From Pseudomonadota bacterium (GTDB taxonomy: Bacteria > Pseudomonadota > Alphaproteobacteria > Micropepsales > Micropepsaceae), in the NCBI GenBank assembly GCA_021808875.1, contig JAKBAU010000188.1, positions 1-7,190 of the forward strand: a DNA stretch of 7,190 bases, given 5' to 3'. A program made the position numbers and the translations under genes. Shown here piece after piece: positions 1-4,200 of this stretch (position 1 is its first letter; every line of letters starts with the position of its first letter). The notes beneath the pieces are model-generated. The model worked only from the letters and a program-made list of their open reading frames with translations, was not told the DNA's origin and made no database searches.

Positions 1-1392
1 GCTCAGCAGATAGGTGGCGTTGCTGGCATCACAGATGATGCCGACGTGAGCGCCACCATCAGCCAGTCCAATAATGCAGTCAGGATGGCTGATCATCTCG
101 GCACAGGCGTCGAGATTGAACTCGGTGTAATTGGCGAAGGGCAGAAACAGGAAGCTTCGCCCCTCGTCCTTCAAAAGCAGATCATAGGCAAGTTCCTGGG
201 CGGCAATACCCTGTCGTGCGGCCCGGGCCGCAATGGAGCTGTCGCGCGCAGGTTCATAATTGGGTGGATCGCCCAGCTCGAAGATGTGCTCGAACGCCAT
301 CAGCCGCTTGGCCAGAGGATGATCATGCACGGCGGCACTCTCATGCAGCAGATTCGCCCTGAACGACGGATCGCGCAGGATCGCGAGCTTTTCGCTGAGA
401 GGCTTGTCGTGGATTGCCCGCAAGCTCGGATTTGCACTGAACGGATTGATAGTGCCCTGCAGGCCAAGCAGAAGTCCGATCGGCCTGGGCGCAACCTGTG
501 CCTTGATGGGCAGACCGTCTCTGGCCGCAGCCGAGATCAAGCCCAAAAGACCTCGCCAGCTGTTGGCATCACTGCTCGCTTGCGCCAGTGAGAGAGAAAG
601 CGGTCGACCTGAGGCTTCGACCAGCCGCCGGATCATGGCGAATTCACTTAAGGGATCGGGATTGCTGAAATCACTGATCAGCTCAAACACGCCAGTACCA
701 GCATCGCTCATGCCAAGTGCAATACCTTTCAGTTCTGCTTCACTGGCACGCAGACCCGGCGTGGGATCACCGGTAGCGGTGCGGTGCAAAATCGTCCGCG
801 AGGTGGAAAAGCCCAAGGCACCGGCGACCATTGCTTCGGCAGTCAGCTGGCGCATTTGCGCGATATCGTCGGGGCAGGCTTCCTCCAGCGCGCTGCCGCG
901 CTCACCCATGACAAAAACCCGCAAGGGACCATGGGCAAGCTGGGCTCCGATATCCATGTCGTGGGGTACCCGCTCCAGCGCATCGAGATATTCGCCAAAG
1001 CTTTGCCAGCCCCATTTCAGGCCCTCATGCAAAACCGCTCCCGGAATGTCTTCCACCCCTTCCATCAGAGATATCAGACGCTCGTGATCGTGCGGTCGTA
1101 CTGGGGCAAAGCCGACGCCGCAATTACCCATGACTGCCGTTGTCACGCCGTGCCAGCTGGACGGTGCAAGGCGGTTATCCCACGTCGCCTGACCATCATA
1201 ATGGGTGTGGATGTCGACGAAGCCCGGAGTCACCAGGAGCCCCTTGGCATCGATTTCTTCCCGCCCGGCGCCGGTGATCCGCCCGATCTCAGCGATGCGC
1301 CCACCTACCACGCCGACATCCTGTTCGCGCAGCGGCGCGCCGGTCCCATCGGCCAATGTGCCGTTGCGGATAATCAAATCAAAATCGGCCAT
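1..1392 (-). CDS. Amidohydrolase, N-acyl-D-amino-acid deacylase (D-aminoacylase-like) family, C-terminus cut by window edge
   Basis: Reading leftwards from an ATG at 1392, the frame stays open to the window edge and gives 464 residues; relatives I recall run to about 550-590, so roughly 100 are missing. Amidohydrolase-superfamily marks appear in order: an N-terminal beta-sandwich start (DFDLIIRNGTLADGTG, 3-18), the metal motif GFVDIHTHYDGQ (57-68, with H62 and H64), GNCGVGFAP (89-97, with the likely zinc-bridging C91), LAHGPLRVFVMG (152-163), GALGFSTSR (191-199) and the catalytic-Asp motif LADGGAHVG (443-451, with D445). There is no signal peptide, so it is probably cytoplasmic. D-aminoacylases hydrolyse N-acyl-D-amino acids to a fatty acid and a D-amino acid. 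This member lacks the two later zinc-binding histidines where I would align them (around 232-275), so the exact substrate is uncertain; another amide or cyclic C-N bond is possible. The start is fixed by a strong Shine-Dalgarno at 1394-1403. Confidence 0.93.
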   Translation of the reverse strand, partial: MADFDLIIRNGTLADGTGAPLREQDVGVVGGRIAEIGRITGAGREEIDAKGLLVTPGFVDIHTHYDGQATWDNRLAPSSWHGVTTAVMGNCGVGFAPVRPHDHERLISLMEGVEDIPGAVLHEGLKWGWQSFGEYLDALERVPHDMDIGAQLAHGPLRVFVMGERGSALEEACPDDIAQMRQLTAEAMVAGALGFSTSRTILHRTATGDPTPGLRASEAELKGIALGMSDAGTGVFELISDFSNPDPLSEFAMIRRLVEASGRPLSLSLAQASSDANSWRGLLGLISAAARDGLPIKAQVAPRPIGLLLGLQGTINPFSANPSLRAIHDKPLSEKLAILRDPSFRANLLHESAAVHDHPLAKRLMAFEHIFELGDPPNYEPARDSSIAARAARQGIAAQELAYDLLLKDEGRSFLFLPFANYTEFNLDACAEMISHPDCIIGLADGGAHVGIICDASNATYLLS

Positions 1393-1393
1393 G

Positions 1394-1403
1394 CCTTCCT
1401 CCC
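1394..1403 (-). promoter_or_regulatory. Ribosome binding site of the amidohydrolase
   Basis: On the minus strand GGGAGGAAGG lies one base upstream of the ATG at 1392, with its GGAGG core 5-6 bases from the start codon. This is a near-ideal Shine-Dalgarno and supports that start over any internal one. Confidence 0.8.
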
Positions 1404-1499
1404 GGGGAGCTTGTGTCACCAAATGACCACGGTCTTGCGCCGTCTATTATGCCTATGGTGAACCTCTTCTGGTGGCATTGGCAACACCGCGTCTGCGAT

Positions 1500-1521
1500 C
1501 TGTGGTTGCATGCCGGCACAG
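1500..1521. promoter_or_regulatory. Operator-like dyad CTGTG-N3-GCATGC-N3-CACAG
   Basis: Arms CTGTG (1500-1504) and CACAG (1517-1521) are exact inverted copies placed symmetrically about a self-complementary GCATGC core (1508-1513), so 16 of 22 bases are symmetric. CACAG also pairs with CTGTG at 1523-1527. The site lies between two divergent genes, where a dimeric regulator could bind. Dyads of this quality occur by chance several times in a window this size, so this is only a candidate; no known regulator motif is recognised. Confidence 0.25.
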
Positions 1522-1618
1522 GCTGTGAGTCAATTCGAGAGCGAAAACGGGGGGCTAGCTCCTGAACGATCACTTTTCTTTCAACCACGACGAGCAGCTG
1601 TCGCCACCCGGCCCACAG

Positions 1619-2458
1619 GTGGAGGCCTGCCCTGCGAACCCCAAGGCCAATGAGCCGGGGCGGGCCGCATCCCGGTGCGCCCTGAGTATCCTTTTCCTTG
1701 CCCTGACCTTTGCGGTAGTCGCCGCCATCGCCGCCTTCATCCCAGCTCCAGCCCCAGAGCTTGGCCTTTCGGCCCTCGCCCTCCTTGAGGTCGCCCTGCT
1801 CTGCCAGCTTTACCGCCTCATCGGCGCGGTGGCCGCGCAGCACGACGCCGACAGGATCCGGATTGCGCAAAGTGACCTCGTGCTCGCCGAGAGCCGACAC
1901 CGGCTTAAAAATCTCATCGCCATCATTGGTGCCCTCGCCAAGAACTCTCGCCGGCCCAACGAAACCAGCATTGAGGCCTATCTGACACGCTTTCTGGGCC
2001 GTCTTTATGCCCTCGGCGAAGCCGCCGACCAGGTGCTTGCGCGCCACCATGCCGATGTCGAAATCGGTGAACTGATCACCGCCACATTGAAGCCGTTCAT
2101 GAGCGAGAAGGGACGGCTTTCGCTCGAGGGACCTCGCCTTTTGGTAAGCGCGCAGACCGGAGGCTCGCTTGCGCTGGCTGTGCACGAACTTGCCACCAAT
2201 GCCCTCAAATATGGGGCGCTGTCACAACCAAGCGGCACGGTTGCTCTCTCCTGGCAGGTCCGTACCGAAAGCGGCGGCGAACGCCTCGTCTTGAGTTGGC
2301 GCGAAGCTGGCGGCCCGTCCGTGCGGCGGCCTGACGAGGAGGGGTTTGGGTCTCGCCTCATTCGCATGACCGCAGCGAACGAGAAGGAGGCGACGGTCGA
2401 ACTTTGCTTCGCGGCGGAAGGGCTTGCCTGCACGATCAGCTTCATCGTATCCGTTTAA
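1619..2458 (+). CDS. HWE-family sensor histidine kinase, short membrane-anchored form
   Basis: The predicted product autophosphorylates on a histidine and passes the phosphate to a response regulator. It has 279 residues from a GTG start. Two hydrophobic helices (about 20-42 and 47-69) separated by a short proline-rich turn form a membrane hairpin. The H-box ESRHRLKN (91-98) carries the phosphoacceptor H94. The N-box HELATNALKYGALS (189-202) and the G1-box WREAGGPSV (227-235) give the His and W-x-E signature that names the HWE class; the second glycine box is GFGSRLI (242-248). All catalytic boxes look intact. There is no PAS, GAF or periplasmic sensing domain, and no response regulator is encoded in the window. 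The GTG at 1619 has no Shine-Dalgarno. The frame continues upstream without ATG, GTG or TTG to a TAG at 1556, and a CTG at 1562 follows a G-run, so the real N-terminus may be 19 residues longer. The gene ends 17 bp from the convergent synthetase gene. Confidence 0.9.
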   Translation: MEACPANPKANEPGRAASRCALSILFLALTFAVVAAIAAFIPAPAPELGLSALALLEVALLCQLYRLIGAVAAQHDADRIRIAQSDLVLAESRHRLKNLIAIIGALAKNSRRPNETSIEAYLTRFLGRLYALGEAADQVLARHHADVEIGELITATLKPFMSEKGRLSLEGPRLLVSAQTGGSLALAVHELATNALKYGALSQPSGTVALSWQVRTESGGERLVLSWREAGGPSVRRPDEEGFGSRLIRMTAANEKEATVELCFAAEGLACTISFIVSV

Positions 2459-2475
2459 GCCCCTTCATTCTTCGC
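2459..2475. other. Convergent gap with no recognisable terminator
   Basis: Only 17 bp separate the stop codons of the kinase (TAA, 2456-2458) and the acyl-CoA synthetase (TAG, 2476-2478, minus strand). I see no GC-rich hairpin followed by a T-run in or beside the gap, so each transcript probably runs into the opposite gene or ends by Rho. Confidence 0.55.
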
Positions 2476-4086
2476 CTACGACGCGATATCGAGCACCTTG
2501 CGGGCAAATTCGCTGACCGATTTGTAGTCGGCTTTGCCGTTCGGCGCGCGCAGCGCAATCTCCGCGGGTACAATCCTTTTGGGGGTCTTGTAGCCCGCCA
2601 GATGCTGGCGTACATGAGCCCGCAAAGCGTCCTCATCGAACACCACGCCAGGGGCAAGCTTCACTACTCCGGTAACTGCCGAGCCCCATTTTTCGTCTGG
2701 CACTCCGATCACGAGGGCATCTTCGACACCGGGGTGGGTCTTAAGGGCCTCTTCCACCTCTTCAGGATAGACCTTTTCGCCGGCGGTATTGATGCAGTTG
2801 CTGCCACGTCCCAGGAGGGTAATCGAGCCATCTGCTTCCAGCCGCGCCCAGTCGCCCGGAATTGAATAGCGACGATTGCCGATGGTACGGAAGGTCCGCG
2901 CCGTCTTCTCGGGATCCTTGTAGTAGCCTATCGGCAATGGCCCCCCCAGGGCGACCAGACCAGCCTTGCCACTTCCTGCCGCAAGCGGGCGATCATGCTC
3001 ATCAATGACGATCGCGTTTTCAAGAAGGTGAAAGGCGGCGGTGCGGGTTTCGCCGTCCTTGTTCACCACCGAATCTCCCATGCCCATCGCTTCGGTCGAA
3101 GCGAAGCTGTCGGTCATGGTTAATTGGGGCATGTGCTGCAGGAGACCGCGTTTGACCTCCATGCTCCACATCGCTCCGGACGACGTCATGTTCAGCAACG
3201 ATGAGACGTCATAACGTCCTGGTGCCTCATCGAGGGCCTGCAGCAACGGTCGGGCAAAAGGATCTCCCACCACCGCCATACCCTGGATCTTGTGCCGCTC
3301 GACTGCCTGCCAGATCGCGTGCGGATCAAAATGATGATTGTCGACAGTGATAACGCAACCCCCGCCAAGCATGGTGGTAATCGCGGTAATGAACCCCGTG
3401 CCGTGCATCAGCGGACAGGCCGGCAGGTTACGTGGCCCGGCACCAGCAAGAGCGACCACTTGGCCATATTCTTCGAGCGATTGCGGGTCAAAGCCCAGCG
3501 TGCGTTTGATGCGCCGCAGCCAGATCGTGCACAACTCGCCATGGGGCCACATCACACCCTTGGGCATGCCAGTGGTCCCGCCGGTATAGATGAAGAGCAT
3601 ATCTTCAGGTGAACGCTTGATCCCCAGCGCAGTGCCATCGCCATTCTCGACCAGGCTTTCATAGGGGACGGCAAAATCGGCGACCGGCTCGTCGCCGACT
3701 TCGATGTAGGTGACCAGTTTGGGCAGGCTGTGCCGGATTTCGGCGATGCAGTCGCGAAACTCCCGCGCATAGATCAGGCACTGCGCATCGGAGTTATCGA
3801 GAATGTAACGAACTTCGTCAGGCTTGTAGCGATAGTTCACATTGACATGCACAAAGCGGCCAAGAAAGCTTGCGCCCGCGGCCTCGCTGTATTCTGGGCA
3901 GTTTCTGAGATAAAAGGCCACCTTGTCGGAGGCACGCGCACCGCGGGCTGCAATCGCGCGGGCCAGATTGTTCATCCGCCGATAGGCCTGCGGCCACAAA
4001 ATCGTCCGTTCGCCGTGGATGAAGGCCGGCGCATCGGCCCGCACCCGGGCCGCGACCACATCGAGAATATCACCGTAATTCCACAT
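2476..4086 (-). CDS. Acyl-CoA synthetase (ANL superfamily, AMP-forming, FadD-like)
   Basis: The enzyme activates a carboxylic acid with ATP to an acyl-adenylate and then to the CoA thioester. Length is 536 residues, normal for the family. Visible motifs in order: the P-loop YTGGTTGMPKG (167-177), PLMHGTGF (225-232), the acid-binding/adenine motif DSFASTEAMG (326-335), the ribose-binding Asp in IPGDWARLEADG (D412), the hinge GRGSNCINTAGEK (426-438) followed by YPEEVEEAL, and the C-terminal catalytic lysine in PNGKADYK (K518). No signal peptide or membrane segment is seen, so it is cytoplasmic. The P-loop and hinge wording resembles the group including actinobacterial FadD3/FadD19-type ligases for steroid side chains and other bulky acids, but the substrate cannot be read from sequence. 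The ATG at 4086 has a Shine-Dalgarno and is preferred over an in-frame GTG at 4122. It is divergent from the carboxylase at 4201, with which it probably shares control. Confidence 0.94.
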   Translation of the reverse strand: MWNYGDILDVVAARVRADAPAFIHGERTILWPQAYRRMNNLARAIAARGARASDKVAFYLRNCPEYSEAAGASFLGRFVHVNVNYRYKPDEVRYILDNSDAQCLIYAREFRDCIAEIRHSLPKLVTYIEVGDEPVADFAVPYESLVENGDGTALGIKRSPEDMLFIYTGGTTGMPKGVMWPHGELCTIWLRRIKRTLGFDPQSLEEYGQVVALAGAGPRNLPACPLMHGTGFITAITTMLGGGCVITVDNHHFDPHAIWQAVERHKIQGMAVVGDPFARPLLQALDEAPGRYDVSSLLNMTSSGAMWSMEVKRGLLQHMPQLTMTDSFASTEAMGMGDSVVNKDGETRTAAFHLLENAIVIDEHDRPLAAGSGKAGLVALGGPLPIGYYKDPEKTARTFRTIGNRRYSIPGDWARLEADGSITLLGRGSNCINTAGEKVYPEEVEEALKTHPGVEDALVIGVPDEKWGSAVTGVVKLAPGVVFDEDALRAHVRQHLAGYKTPKRIVPAEIALRAPNGKADYKSVSEFARKVLDIAS

Positions 4087-4089
4087 TCT

Positions 4090-4093
4090 GCTC
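4090..4093 (-). promoter_or_regulatory. Ribosome binding site deciding the synthetase start
   Basis: On the minus strand GGAG (within ACGGAGCAGA) lies 3-6 bases upstream of the ATG at 4086. The alternative in-frame GTG at 4122 has only AT-containing, non-complementary sequence before it. It would also place the start upstream of the best promoter candidate's predicted transcript, so 4086 is the better choice. Confidence 0.65.
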
Positions 4094-4104
4094 CGTCCCC
4101 GTTG

Positions 4105-4133
4105 CTTATGGCTTTGCCCCACTATCTCGCGAA
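4105..4133 (-). promoter_or_regulatory. Candidate promoter of the acyl-CoA synthetase
   Basis: On the minus strand TTCGCG (plus 4128-4133) and CATAAG (plus 4105-4110) are separated by exactly 17 bp, resembling housekeeping -35/-10 elements (3/6 and 4/6 matches to the E. coli consensus). Transcription would start near 4098, leaving a short leader of about 12 bases that still contains the Shine-Dalgarno. The match is modest; the symmetry with the opposite promoter adds support. Confidence 0.35.
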
Positions 4134-4151
4134 CCGGGCGACTTGGCGAGA
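4125..4151. promoter_or_regulatory. 27-bp inverted repeat, candidate shared operator
   Basis: The left arm TCTCGCGAA (4125-4133) and the right arm TTGGCGAGA (4143-4151) are inverted copies with 8 of 9 bases matching, separated by 9 bp. Each arm contains the candidate -35 hexamer of one of the two divergent genes. A regulator bound here could repress both the synthetase and the carboxylase. No TetR, GntR or MerR-type consensus that I know is matched, and no regulator gene is in the window. Confidence 0.4.
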
Positions 4152-4171
4152 CCTTCCCTAGCCCCTAACCT
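4143..4171 (+). promoter_or_regulatory. Candidate promoter of the acyl-CoA carboxylase
   Basis: TTGGCG (4143-4148) and TAACCT (4166-4171) are separated by 17 bp. The -35 matches the consensus at 4/6 and the -10 at 3/6. The start site would be near 4178, giving a leader of about 23 bases that carries the Shine-Dalgarno at 4189-4194. Confidence 0.35.
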
Positions 4172-4188
4172 GAGTCTGATCCGCTATT

Positions 4189-4194
4189 GGAAGG
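4189..4194 (+). promoter_or_regulatory. Ribosome binding site of the acyl-CoA carboxylase
   Basis: GGAAGG ends six bases before the ATG at 4201, a good Shine-Dalgarno at normal spacing. It fixes the start, which also places the biotin carboxylase motif FIANRGEIAVRIA at residues 8-20, as expected for an intact N-terminus. Confidence 0.75.
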
Positions 4195-4200
4195 TTTGTT

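Larger units (their letters stand above)
1393..1618. other. Divergent intergenic region between amidohydrolase and HWE kinase
   Basis: This region should hold promoters for both flanking genes. On the minus strand a CATAAT hexamer (plus-strand ATTATG, 1446-1451) could be a -10 element for the amidohydrolase, but no good -35 sits 16-18 bp upstream. On the plus strand TTGCAT (1506-1511) is a possible -35 for the kinase, but the matching -10 (GTCAAT) is poor. No EcfG-type GGAAC/CGTT pair and no convincing sigma-54 site was found. A dyad is present at 1500-1521. The last 57 bases (1562-1618) are open in the kinase frame and may be coding. Confidence 0.6.

Noticed and set aside
46..1461. Plus-strand frames of 181, 227 and 225 codons
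   Set aside because: They overlap each other and lie antisense to the amidohydrolase, whose translation has continuous family motifs over the whole stretch.
1473..1490. TGGCAT followed by GC-rich sequence, resembling a sigma-54 promoter
   Set aside because: The GG and GC dinucleotides are not at the required -24/-12 spacing, and no TTGC-type -12 element is present.
1379..2185. 268-codon minus-strand frame across the intergenic region and the kinase
   Set aside because: It is antisense to the kinase, overlaps the start of the amidohydrolase, and shows no family resemblance. The kinase strand has all the HWE motifs.
2739..2802. Ala in place of Gly in the synthetase hinge motif (NTAGEK)
   Set aside because: The glycine directly before EK, the one that aligns with the structurally important Gly of acetyl-CoA synthetase, is kept, so the variation is at a tolerant position.
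4087..4122. GTG at 4122 as the start of the acyl-CoA synthetase
   Set aside because: There is no Shine-Dalgarno before it, and the extra 12 residues are polar and not family-like. The ATG at 4086 has GGAG at suitable spacing and gives the usual N-terminus.
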